Below, piece by piece: positions 8,268-16,535 of a stretch of 64,000 nt of DNA (position 1 is the stretch's first letter; every line of letters begins with the position of its first letter). A program made the position numbers and the translations under genes. This stretch comes from Kosakonia sp. H02 (GTDB lineage: Bacteria; Pseudomonadota; Gammaproteobacteria; Enterobacterales; Enterobacteriaceae), in assembly GCA_030704225.1 (NCBI GenBank), contig CP131915.1, forward strand, positions 1,922,001 through 1,986,000, in the 5' to 3' direction. The notes below the pieces were generated by a model. The model did not search any database. It was not told the origin of the DNA and saw nothing but the letters and a program-made list of their open reading frames with translations.

Positions 8268-8984
8268 ATGGAAAAACCGTCACGCTATCTGGCCAATTCC
8301 AGTACAGCGCTTGAACAACTGCGTGGGCTTATTCATCAACATGAGTCAACACCAGGGACGCCTTTGCCCACCGAACGTGAGCTGGCCGAAGCGCTGGGCG
8401 TCGGGCGGCGGGAAGTGCGCCGCGCGCTGGACGTGCTGGAAGAGGAGGGGCGCATCTGGCGCAAGCAGGGCAAAGGCACCTTTACCGGCCCCACGGCACC
8501 GGCCAGGCCGTTCACGCTGCAAGGGTTGGTGCAGCAGACCAATATGCTGGAAGTGATGGAAGCCCGTTTGCAGATAGAACCCGGTCTGGCGCGGCTGGCG
8601 GCGCTGCGGGCCAGCGCGGAAAACCTCGCGTTAATGCAACGCATGCTGGAGCGCATCGATAACGTAAGCCCGCACGACCCGGATCTCAATGAGTTATGGG
8701 ACAGCGCTTTTCACCGGGCAATTGCCGAAGCGGCGGGAAACCGTCTGCTGCTCGGCCTGTTTGACACACTGGACGCGGTGCGTCGTGAACCCGCCTGGCA
8801 CCACCTGCGCGAGCTGGCGCGAACGCCAGCAAAGGTCGAACGCTACAACAGCCATCACCATCGCATTATGCAGGCGATTGGCGAGCGCCAGCCGAAAGCG
8901 GCGGCAACAGCGATGCGTGAACATCTGCTTGACCTGCAACACGCCCTGATCCAGGCCATTCATCTTGAGGACGATAAGCCATGA
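8268..8984 (+). CDS. GntR-family (FadR/FCD subfamily) transcriptional regulator
   Basis: A 238-residue regulator with an N-terminal winged helix (GTPLPTERELAEALGVGRREVRRALDVL at about residues 30-58, then GRIWRKQGKGTF) and an all-helical FCD ligand domain (ARLQIEPGLARLAALRAS; later DSAFHRAIAEAAGNRLLLGLFDTL with FCD-type histidines). FCD domains usually bind small carboxylates through a metal. The stop overlaps the start of the first ABC ATPase gene (ATGA), so it is co-transcribed with the importer and gamma-glutamyltransferase downstream and probably senses the imported compound or a product of it (inference). Confidence 0.9.
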   Translation: MEKPSRYLANSSTALEQLRGLIHQHESTPGTPLPTERELAEALGVGRREVRRALDVLEEEGRIWRKQGKGTFTGPTAPARPFTLQGLVQQTNMLEVMEARLQIEPGLARLAALRASAENLALMQRMLERIDNVSPHDPDLNELWDSAFHRAIAEAAGNRLLLGLFDTLDAVRREPAWHHLRELARTPAKVERYNSHHHRIMQAIGERQPKAAATAMREHLLDLQHALIQAIHLEDDKP

Positions 8985-9994
8985 CCACCATCCCGTTTAA
9001 AGAGGCCGCGCCGGTGCTGCGCTTGCACAACCTGAAGGTGCAGTTTGCCGGATCGCCGGTCAGCGTGCTGGACGGTATTTCGCTGACCGTCAAAAGCGGC
9101 GAAACCCTGGCGCTGGTGGGGGAGTCCGGTTGCGGCAAAAGCATCACTTCGTTGGCATTAATGGGGCTGCTGCCTGCCAGCGCGCAGATAATCAGCGGTG
9201 AGATGCAGTTTCGCGAACACAACTTGCGCCAACTTTCCCCGCGCGAATATGCCGACCTGCGCGGCAATGCGCTGGCGATGATTTTCCAGGAACCGATGAC
9301 CTCCCTGAACCCGGCGTTTACCTTAGGCGATCAACTGAGCGAAGCGGTCATGCGCCATCAACATGTGCCGCACCACACGGCGATGGACGTCGCGCTTCAG
9401 ATCCTCGAAAAAGTGCAAATTCCCGCCCCACAGATGCGCCTCAAAGCGTACCCGCACCAGCTTTCTGGCGGCATGCGCCAGCGCGTGATGATTGCGATGG
9501 CGCTGATTAATAACCCGCGTTTGTTGATTGCCGATGAACCGACCACCGCGCTGGATGTGACCATTCAGGCGCAGATCCTCGCGCTGCTTAATCACCTGAA
9601 AGCCGACACCGGCACGGCGGTATTGATGATCACCCACGATCTCGGCGTGGTCGCCGAAGTGGCCCAACAGGTGGCGGTGATGTACGCCGGGCAGGTGGTG
9701 GAGCAGGGCAGCGTCGAGGCGATTTTTGCCGATCCTCAGCACCCGTACACCATCGGTCTGATGGGATCGATTCCGTCCCTCGGCGCGCGCAAAGGCCAGC
9801 TTTCCACCATTCCCGGCGCGGTACCGCTGCCGGAAGCGATGCCGAAAGGCTGCCGGTTTGCCACCCGCTGCCCGTTTGCCCAGACGCGCTGCCACGAAGA
9901 AAAGCCGTCGCTACAGCCGCAGGGGCGGGGCCACCAGGTTGCCTGTTTCCGCGCTCCCCTTGAACAGCACATCGCGCTGGGAGAAACCGCATGA
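8981..9994 (+). CDS. Peptide-type ABC importer ATPase, DppD/OppD family
   Basis: ATP-hydrolysing subunit of an oligopeptide/nickel-type importer, 337 residues. Walker A is GESGCGKS near residue 48, the signature is LSGGMRQRV, and Walker B is LLIADEPTTALD. The C-terminus has the cysteine-containing oligopeptide-transporter tail (GCRFATRCPFAQTRCHEEKP). It overlaps the GntR gene and the next ATPase gene by 4 bases each (ATGA), so it sits in the middle of a tightly coupled operon with ATPase 2, a binding protein and two permeases. Confidence 0.92.
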   Translation: MTTIPFKEAAPVLRLHNLKVQFAGSPVSVLDGISLTVKSGETLALVGESGCGKSITSLALMGLLPASAQIISGEMQFREHNLRQLSPREYADLRGNALAMIFQEPMTSLNPAFTLGDQLSEAVMRHQHVPHHTAMDVALQILEKVQIPAPQMRLKAYPHQLSGGMRQRVMIAMALINNPRLLIADEPTTALDVTIQAQILALLNHLKADTGTAVLMITHDLGVVAEVAQQVAVMYAGQVVEQGSVEAIFADPQHPYTIGLMGSIPSLGARKGQLSTIPGAVPLPEAMPKGCRFATRCPFAQTRCHEEKPSLQPQGRGHQVACFRAPLEQHIALGETA

Positions 9995-11058
9995 GCACAC
10001 CCATTTTAGAAGCCCACGATCTGAGTAAACGCTTTGTCGGGCCGACGCGCCTGTTCGCCCCAAAACGTTATGTCACCGCCGTCGATCGCGTCTCGCTGAC
10101 GGTGTACCCCGGCGAAACGCTGGCGATTGTCGGCGAATCCGGCTCCGGTAAATCAACGCTCGGCCGCCTGCTGCTGCGGCTACTGGCCCCTTCTGAAGGG
10201 CGGGTTTTTTACCAGGGCGAAGAGATAACTCATGCCAGCGGCGCGCGCGTAAACCAGCTCAGGCGCGAGCTGCAAATCATCTTTCAGGATCCGTTTGCCT
10301 CCCTGAACCCGCGCATGACGGTGGAACAAATCGTTGGCGAGCCGCTGTGGCTGCACCAGAAGATGGGCAAAGCCGATCGCCAGTCGCGGGTCGCGGAACT
10401 GCTGGCGATGGTGGGCTTGCCTGCCGCCTGGGCGCGGCGCTACCCCCATGAGTTTTCCGGCGGCCAGCGCCAGCGTATTGGCATTGCCCGCGCGCTGGCT
10501 TCCGGGCCAAAACTGCTGCTTGGCGATGAGCCCGTTTCAGCCCTTGATGTGTCGGTGCAGGCGCAGGTGGTTAACCTGCTGGAAAACCTTAAACAACAGC
10601 TTGGGCTGACGATGATTATCGTTGCCCATGGCCTGGCGGTGATCCGCCATATGAGCGATCGCGTGGCGGTGATGTATCTCGGGCAGATTGTCGAGATGGC
10701 CACGGTGGATGAGATTTTCGATGCGCCTTTGCACCCGTACACCCAGGCGCTGATCGCCTCTGCGCCGCAAACCCAGCCGGGCCTCGCGCGGGAAATGCCG
10801 CTGTTGCAGGGCGATTTGCCGAACCCGTCCGATCCGCCGCAGGGTTGCCGTTTTCACACCCGTTGTCCGTATGTCACCGAAGAGTGTCGCCAGCGCGAGC
10901 CGATTAACCAGGTGCTCGACGGCGGCCGCCAGGTTTCCTGCCACCGCTGGCAGGAGATTAATCGCGATCGCAGCGTTATTCAGATAGCGCCGCCCTCCGC
11001 CGCGTTTCTGCGCCGCCGTGCACTGTTTGAACACGCGGCCTCTCACTCGTCCCGTTAA
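9991..11058 (+). CDS. Peptide-type ABC importer ATPase, DppF/OppF family
   Basis: Second ATPase of the heterodimer, 355 residues. Walker A GESGSGKST near residue 49, signature FSGGQRQRIGIARAL, Walker B LLLGDEPVSALD and the cysteine tail GCRFHTRCPYVTEECRQ are all visible. In place of the usual His-switch histidine context it reads IVAHGLAVIRHM. It extends about 30 residues beyond the normal end (through LRRRALFEHAASH), with no recognisable domain. Eleven bases separate it from the binding-protein gene. Confidence 0.92.
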   Translation: MSTPILEAHDLSKRFVGPTRLFAPKRYVTAVDRVSLTVYPGETLAIVGESGSGKSTLGRLLLRLLAPSEGRVFYQGEEITHASGARVNQLRRELQIIFQDPFASLNPRMTVEQIVGEPLWLHQKMGKADRQSRVAELLAMVGLPAAWARRYPHEFSGGQRQRIGIARALASGPKLLLGDEPVSALDVSVQAQVVNLLENLKQQLGLTMIIVAHGLAVIRHMSDRVAVMYLGQIVEMATVDEIFDAPLHPYTQALIASAPQTQPGLAREMPLLQGDLPNPSDPPQGCRFHTRCPYVTEECRQREPINQVLDGGRQVSCHRWQEINRDRSVIQIAPPSAAFLRRRALFEHAASHSSR

Positions 11059-11069
11059 AGGAAACAATA

Positions 11070-12584
11070 ATGATTGTGCGAAATTCTCTGTTGACCGTTC
11101 TGGGAAGCGTTATGTTGCTGGGTGCGGCGCTGCCCGCCCAGGCTGAAAGTGTGCTGCGCGTTGGGCTTGGTGCGGATCCCGATATGCTCGATCCGCACCT
11201 GGCGCGCACCTACTACGGGCGTTTTGTCTTTGCCTCGCTGTGCGACCGGCTGGTGGATGTTGATGAAAATCTGAAAGTGGTGCCGGGGCTGGCGAAGGAC
11301 TGGTCGTGGAGCGACGACGGCAAAACCCTGACCATGAACCTGCGCGAAGGTGTCACCTTCCACGATGGCGAAAAATTTGACGCCGCGGCGGCGAAATTCA
11401 GCCTCGATCGCGCCCTGACACTGCCAGGCTCGCTGCGTAAAAGCGAAATCTCTTCTATTGAATCGGTCGAGGTGACCGGGCCGATGCAAATCGCGCTGCA
11501 CCTGAAAACGCCGGATTCGGCGCTGCTGATGCAGTTGACCGACCGCGCCGGGGCGATGCTGGCGCCTACAGCGGCGAAAAAGCCAGACTTCGCCGCGCAC
11601 CCGGTCTGCTCCGGGCCGTATAAATTTGATAGCCGCGTCTCGCAGGATCGCATTGTGCTCTCGCGCTTCGACAACTACTGGAACAAAGGCGCGTACCACT
11701 TCGACAAGGTGATTTACCTGCCTATTCCGGATGCCTCCGTGCGGCTGGCAAACCTGCGCGCCGGCGATCTGGATCTGACAGAAGGGATTGCCGCCAGCGA
11801 TGTAAAAACCGTGCAGGCGGACAGCAAGCTGCAATTGTCGAAAGTCACTGGCCTGGGTTACCAGGGCATTACGTTTAACATCAATAACGGCAACGTCCCG
11901 GCCAACGATCCGTTCAAAGATGCCCGCGTACGCGAAGCGTTCTCGCAGGCGATTGACCGCGATGCGCTGAACCAGGTGGTGTTCGAAGGGCTGTATGCCC
12001 CGGCGAACCAGGCGTTTTCACCGGTCAGCCCGTATCACGTGAAACTGCCGGTGCCGCCGCGCGATGTTGAGAAAGCTAAAGCGCTGCTGAAAGCAGCGGG
12101 CGTGACGACGCCGATTACGGTGTCGCTGCTGGTGCCGAATAACCCCACGTCTCAGCAGGTCGGCCAGGTATTGCAGGCGATGACCGCCGAAGCGGGCTTT
12201 AACGTTAATTTGCAAATGACCGAGTTCGCCACGCTGCTCGACCGCCAGCAGCACGGCGATTTCCAGTTGAGCTACTCCGGCTGGTCCGGTCGCCCGGATC
12301 CTGATGGCAGCATCTTCGGCTTTATTCACAGCAAAGGGACGTTGAATGATGGCCGCTACAGCAATGCGCAGGTGGATGAGTGGCTGACGCAGGCGCGGTT
12401 GCATAACGATCCGGCCAGCCGACAGGCGCTGTATGAAAAGGTGGTGAAACAACTGCAAACGGATATGCCGCTTGCCTATCTCTACTTTGAGCCACGTATT
12501 TTCGGGCTGAATAAAAACGTACAGGGCTTCAAACCTTACCCGGACGGCATTGTGCGTCTGGCGGGTCTGACGCTTGCGAAGTAA
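11070..12584 (+). CDS. ABC importer periplasmic substrate-binding protein, family 5
   Basis: A 504-residue periplasmic solute-binding protein of the DppA/OppA/GsiB class. A signal peptide is clear: MIVRNSLLTVLGSVMLLG then AALPAQAES, cut after QA. The mature start VLRVGLGADPDMLDPHL and the LREGVTFHDGEKFDA motif are typical of the SBP_bac_5 family. AAAGGA precedes the ATG by 7 bases. The linked gamma-glutamyltransferase suggests gamma-glutamyl peptides or glutathione as ligands, by analogy with the Gsi glutathione importer; this is inference, as binding residues cannot be assigned. Confidence 0.92.
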   Translation: MIVRNSLLTVLGSVMLLGAALPAQAESVLRVGLGADPDMLDPHLARTYYGRFVFASLCDRLVDVDENLKVVPGLAKDWSWSDDGKTLTMNLREGVTFHDGEKFDAAAAKFSLDRALTLPGSLRKSEISSIESVEVTGPMQIALHLKTPDSALLMQLTDRAGAMLAPTAAKKPDFAAHPVCSGPYKFDSRVSQDRIVLSRFDNYWNKGAYHFDKVIYLPIPDASVRLANLRAGDLDLTEGIAASDVKTVQADSKLQLSKVTGLGYQGITFNINNGNVPANDPFKDARVREAFSQAIDRDALNQVVFEGLYAPANQAFSPVSPYHVKLPVPPRDVEKAKALLKAAGVTTPITVSLLVPNNPTSQQVGQVLQAMTAEAGFNVNLQMTEFATLLDRQQHGDFQLSYSGWSGRPDPDGSIFGFIHSKGTLNDGRYSNAQVDEWLTQARLHNDPASRQALYEKVVKQLQTDMPLAYLYFEPRIFGLNKNVQGFKPYPDGIVRLAGLTLAK

Positions 12585-12606
12585 ACGGCTGTTGTAAGGA
12601 GAGACC

Positions 12607-13551
12607 ATGCTGGAATTGATTTGCAAACGCCTGCTGCTCGCGGTTCCGACGCTGCTGCTGGTCAGTATGATGGTGTTCGGGCTGCAAAAACTGCTGCCCG
12701 GCGATCCGCTGACCGCCATGTTGGGCGAGGAGCGCGATCCGGCGGTGATCGCCCAGTTACGCGCGGAGCTGAATCTGGATGCGCCGATCCCGGTGCAGTA
12801 TTTCCACTGGCTGACCCGCGCGTTGCAGGGCGATCTGGGTGTCTCTTTACGTACCCAGGAGCCGGTGACCCACCTGATTGCTACCAAATTGCCGGTGACG
12901 CTGGAGATGTCGCTGCTGGCGATGGTTATCGCGCTGCTGTTTGGCATCAGCATGGGGATTATGGCGGCGGTGAACAAAAACACCTGGATCGATCACGGGA
13001 CCAACTTTGTCGCCATCTCCGGGATCTCGGTGCCGCACTTTTGGCTGGGGATTTTGTTAATCCTCATTTTCTCGGTCAATTTGCAGTGGTTGCCCGCCTC
13101 CGGCTTTGTGCCGTTTAGTGAGGATCCGCTGCAAAACCTGCGCACTTTGCTGCTGCCCGCGCTGGTGCTCGGCACGGGGCTTGCGGCAACGTTGATGCGC
13201 CATACCCGCGCCTCGATGATTGCGGTGCTGAAAGCGGATTACATTCGTACCGCCCGCGCTAAAGGGTTGCTGCCAAAAGCGGTGATCATGAAGCACGCGT
13301 TTCGTAATGCGCTGGTGCCGGTGATCACGTTAACGACGCTGCTATTTGGCGAACTGTTAGGCGGTGCGGTGCTGACCGAGCAGGTGTTTACGATCCCCGG
13401 CTTCGGCAAGATGATTGTCGATTCGGTGTTCAACCGTGATTATGCGGTGGTGCAGGGCGTGGTGCTGGTGGTGGCGATAGGTTTCCTCGCGCTGAACCTG
13501 CTGGCGGACGTACTGTATGTGTTGATTAACCCGAAAATGCGGAGCCAATAA
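12607..13551 (+). CDS. Peptide-type ABC importer permease, DppB/GsiC family
   Basis: Inner-membrane permease of 314 residues. It has the N-terminal helix LLLAVPTLLLVSMMVFGLQKL, then PGDP and the DppB-family segment GDLGVSLRTQEPV, followed by about five more hydrophobic helices. The ATPase-coupling EAA loop is at DYIRTARAKGLLPKAVIMKHAFRNAL. AAGGAG precedes the ATG. Its stop overlaps the next permease start by one base. Confidence 0.92.
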   Translation: MLELICKRLLLAVPTLLLVSMMVFGLQKLLPGDPLTAMLGEERDPAVIAQLRAELNLDAPIPVQYFHWLTRALQGDLGVSLRTQEPVTHLIATKLPVTLEMSLLAMVIALLFGISMGIMAAVNKNTWIDHGTNFVAISGISVPHFWLGILLILIFSVNLQWLPASGFVPFSEDPLQNLRTLLLPALVLGTGLAATLMRHTRASMIAVLKADYIRTARAKGLLPKAVIMKHAFRNALVPVITLTTLLFGELLGGAVLTEQVFTIPGFGKMIVDSVFNRDYAVVQGVVLVVAIGFLALNLLADVLYVLINPKMRSQ

Positions 13552-14426
13552 TGGCAGAACTCACCACTGTCGGCGCGGCGGTGTCGCTGCCGCGCACGGA
13601 AAACCGGGTACTGAAGAAATTTCTCGCCAATAAAAGCGCGGTGATTGGCGCGGTGATTGTCGGCATCTTCGTGCTTATTGCGCTACTGGCGCCGTGGATT
13701 GCGCCGTTTGATCCGGTCAAAGCCAACTTTCTGGCGGTGCGTAAGCCGCCGTCGGAACTCTACTGGTTCGGCTCCGATGAACTGGGGCGCGATATTCTTT
13801 CGCGCATGATTTGGGGGGCGCGCACGTCGCTGCTGGCGGGTTGCGTGTCGGTGGTTATCGCGGTGGTGATCGGCGTGCCGCTCGGCTTGCTGGCCGGTTA
13901 TTTTCAAGGCATCTGGGATGGGGCGATTTCACGCTTTATTGAAGCGCTGCTGGCCTGCCCGTTTCTGATTATGGCGATTGCCCTTGGTGCGTTTCTTGGG
14001 CCAAGTTTGATCAATGCGATGATCGCGATTGGCCTGTCGGCGATGCCGATTTTTGCCCGCCTGACGCGCGGTCAGGTGATCGCTATTCGTAACGAAGAGT
14101 ATATCGACGGGGCGCGGGCGATTGGGCTGCCGGATCGCTGGATAATTGCGCGCTATGTGCTGCCCAATGTGATGTCACCGATTATCGTGCAGGCGACACT
14201 GGCGATTGCCTCGGCGATTATTACCGAAGCCAGCCTGTCGTTTCTCGGCCTCGGGCAACAGCCGCCGTACCCGTCATGGGGGGCGATGCTCAACACCGCC
14301 AAAGGCTTTCTTGAACAAGCGCCGTGGATGTCAATCTTTCCGGGCGTCGCTATTTTTCTGACAGTGCAGGGGTTTAATTTACTCGGCGACGGGCTGCGCG
14401 ACGCGCTCGATCCGCGCCACGACTAA
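13551..14426 (+). CDS. Peptide-type ABC importer permease, DppC/GsiD family
   Basis: Second permease, 291 residues. The first helix follows a short cytoplasmic lead (NKSAVIGAVIVGIFVLIALL); GSDELGRDILSRMIWGARTSL is the DppC hallmark, and the EAA loop is EEYIDGARAIGLPDRWIIARYVLPNV. The start codon overlaps the preceding stop (TAATG), and the gamma-glutamyltransferase gene begins 9 bases after its stop, so all seven genes from the regulator onward form one transcription unit. Confidence 0.92.
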   Translation: MAELTTVGAAVSLPRTENRVLKKFLANKSAVIGAVIVGIFVLIALLAPWIAPFDPVKANFLAVRKPPSELYWFGSDELGRDILSRMIWGARTSLLAGCVSVVIAVVIGVPLGLLAGYFQGIWDGAISRFIEALLACPFLIMAIALGAFLGPSLINAMIAIGLSAMPIFARLTRGQVIAIRNEEYIDGARAIGLPDRWIIARYVLPNVMSPIIVQATLAIASAIITEASLSFLGLGQQPPYPSWGAMLNTAKGFLEQAPWMSIFPGVAIFLTVQGFNLLGDGLRDALDPRHD

Positions 14427-14435
14427 GGGGTTTTG

Positions 14436-16037
14436 ATGACAAAAGCGATAGATTTTAACGTGGGTTACGCGTCGCGCCGTGCGCCGATGATGGGGCATAA
14501 CGCGGTAGCAACGTCACAACCGCTGGCGGCGCAGGCGGGAATGCGGATGTTACAGCAGGGCGGCAACGCAGTTGATGCGGCCATTGCCACGGCGATGGCG
14601 CTGACGGTGGTTGAGCCGACCGGTTGCGGGATTGGTAGCGATGCGTTTGCCATTGTCTGGGACGGCAAAGAGCTGCACGGGCTGAATGCCTCCGGGCGCT
14701 CACCGGCAAGCTGGCATGCGGATCTGTTTGCCGGTCTCGACGCGGTGCCGGAACTGGGCTGGGATGCGGTGACGGTGCCTGGCGCGGTCTCCGGCTGGGT
14801 AGCGCTGGCCGAGCGTTTCGGCACGCTGCCGCTCACTACGCTGGCGCAACCGGCGATTGAGTATGCCCGCAACGGTTTTCCGGTCTCGCCGCTGATTGGT
14901 CATCTGTGGCAGCGCGGCTACAACAAGCTAAAAGATCAGCCGGGTTTTAGCGCCTGCTTTGCCCCAGAAGGGCGCGCGCCAAAAATCGGTGAAATCTTCC
15001 GTAACCCGGCGCAGGCTCGCACCCTGGAACTGATTGCACAGACTAACGGCGAAGCGTTTTATCGCGGTGAGCTGGCGCAGAAAATCGCCGCGTTCGCGAA
15101 AGAGCACGGCGCGCATCTGACGGAAGGCGATTTGGCGAACCATCAGGCCAATTGGGTTTCGCTTCTCTCACGCGAGTTTGCCGGGGGGTCAGTACAGGAG
15201 TTGCCGCCGAACGGGCAGGGCATTGCGACATTGATTGCGCTCGGCATTCTTGAGCAGTGCGATATCGGCCGCTACGACCCGGATTCGGTGCAGTCGCTGC
15301 ATCTTTCCATTGAAGCGATGAAGCTGGCGCTTGCCGATCTCGACCGCTATGTCGCCGATGAAGATCATATGGAATTTGCCGCCGACATGCTGCTCAGCGA
15401 TGAATACCTGAAAAGCCGCGCGGCGCTGATTGATCCGGATAAAGCCTCTGATTTTGTTTATGGTTCACCGACGCAAAGCGGCACGGTGTATCTCTCCACC
15501 GCTGACGCCAGCGGCATGATGGTGTCGTTTATTCAGTCCAACTTTATGGGCTTTGGCTCGGGCGTGGTGGTGCCGGATACCGGGATCAGCCTGCAAAACC
15601 GCGGCTGCGGCTTTGTGCTCGATCCGAAACACCCAAATGCGCTGGCGGGCAGTAAGCGTCCGTTCCACACCATTATTCCGGGCTTCGCGATGGGCGCAGA
15701 CGGCAAACCGCTGATGTCCTTTGGCGTGATGGGCGGGCCGATGCAGGCGCAGGGGCATATGCAAATGGCGCTGCGCATTATGATGCACGGGCAAAACCCG
15801 CAGGCGGCCATTGATGCGCCGCGCTGGCGTGTGGTGCGCGGCCGGGAAGTGGTGGTGGAAGCGACCTTCTCGCACAACGTGATTGCCGCCCTGCGCGAGC
15901 GCGGACACCTGATAACCGTGGAAGATCCGCAGGCCGGGTATAACTTTGGCGGGGCGCAGGTGGTTTACCGCATGCCGGAAGGGCATTATCTGGCAGCGAC
16001 CGAAAGCCGCAAAGATGGGCAGGCGCTGGTGAGTTAA
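14436..16037 (+). CDS. Gamma-glutamyltransferase family protein (second paralogue, in the ABC operon)
   Basis: A 533-residue Ntn-hydrolase homologue with the family N-terminus (GHNAVATSQPLAAQAG, then LQQGGNAVDAAIATAMAL), GCGIGSDAF, and the probable self-cleavage and nucleophile Thr in SGTVYLSTADA. FGSGVVVPDTGISLQNRG closely repeats the matching segment of the paralogue at 4354. I start it at ATG-14436, five bases after AAGGGG, rather than the TTG one codon earlier. No signal peptide is seen, so substrates would be met in the cytoplasm after import by the linked ABC system. A role in splitting gamma-glutamyl compounds is inferred. Confidence 0.88.
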   Translation: MTKAIDFNVGYASRRAPMMGHNAVATSQPLAAQAGMRMLQQGGNAVDAAIATAMALTVVEPTGCGIGSDAFAIVWDGKELHGLNASGRSPASWHADLFAGLDAVPELGWDAVTVPGAVSGWVALAERFGTLPLTTLAQPAIEYARNGFPVSPLIGHLWQRGYNKLKDQPGFSACFAPEGRAPKIGEIFRNPAQARTLELIAQTNGEAFYRGELAQKIAAFAKEHGAHLTEGDLANHQANWVSLLSREFAGGSVQELPPNGQGIATLIALGILEQCDIGRYDPDSVQSLHLSIEAMKLALADLDRYVADEDHMEFAADMLLSDEYLKSRAALIDPDKASDFVYGSPTQSGTVYLSTADASGMMVSFIQSNFMGFGSGVVVPDTGISLQNRGCGFVLDPKHPNALAGSKRPFHTIIPGFAMGADGKPLMSFGVMGGPMQAQGHMQMALRIMMHGQNPQAAIDAPRWRVVRGREVVVEATFSHNVIAALRERGHLITVEDPQAGYNFGGAQVVYRMPEGHYLAATESRKDGQALVS

Positions 16038-16049
16038 GGGAGCTCCGCT

Positions 16050-16116
16050 CCCGTAGGCCGGATAAGCGGTTACGCGCCATCCGGCATTATTACCGCGGCA
16101 CCGATTGCCGGATGGC
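16050..16116. repeat. REP/BIME unit A, left flank of the 16117-16447 insert
   Basis: Two REP half-palindromes: GGCCGGATAAGCGG...CGCCATCCGGC followed by GATTGCCGGATGGC. Bases 16057-16116 are almost the same as 16448-16504, so the two copies form a direct repeat of about 57-60 bp around the intervening segment. Confidence 0.85.
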
Positions 16117-16447
16117 ATATGGGATTGGTGGAATGGTTCCGTTCACCAGGCGTGCGGCGGGATATTTTTATCACCGGTGCGATGAACGGGACAAGGGAAG
16201 CGGCCGCGCTCCCCTTGTCAATCCCCGCGGCCCCGCGAGGAAATCGGTGCTGCGCACTGCGCTCACCTCCCGCGTGCCTGACTGCGGCTGGCTCGACTCG
16301 ACATCCTGTCTCGGTTCGCCTCTGTCCGCCATCCATGGCGTCCAGACCTTGTCATTCACGCTTCGGTTCGCCGATTTCAGCGGGGGTCAACACCGTCGCT
16401 GTAAGATAGGTGCCGAATGAAAAACAGTTGCTGCTGAAACCGCTTAT
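16117..16447. other. 330-bp segment of unknown nature inside a split BIME
   Basis: No supported gene. Two overlapping plus-strand frames are open (16112-16420 and 16119-16409), but neither has a ribosome site, both start within or beside the REP element, and I cannot match them firmly to a family. The wording of the longer frame (RRAAGYFYHRC; then ADFSGGQHRRCKIGAE) recalls short prophage-associated hypothetical proteins, so a satellite-phage relic is possible. The composition is GC-rich with many CGC/GCG runs, unlike an ordinary promoter region. It is framed by direct REP repeats. Confidence 0.4.
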
Positions 16448-16529
16448 GCCGGATAAGCGTACGCGCCATCCGGCATATCACTGCGGCACCGATTGCCGGA
16501 TGGCGGCTGCGCCTTATCCGGCCTACGGG
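16446..16529. repeat. REP/BIME unit B after the insert
   Basis: Three REP half-units: ATGCCGGATAAGCG...CGCCATCCGGCAT, then GATTGCCGGATGGCGG, then CGCCTTATCCGGCCTACGG, ending just before the yafV stop codon on the minus strand. The first 57 bases copy unit A. Confidence 0.85.
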
Positions 16530-16535
16530 AGGGCA

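Noticed and set aside
16112..16420. 102-codon plus-strand frame in the BIME insert, recalling short prophage-linked hypothetical proteins
   Set aside because: No ribosome site, start beside a REP element, competing frame of equal quality and no firm family match; kept only as an unknown segment.
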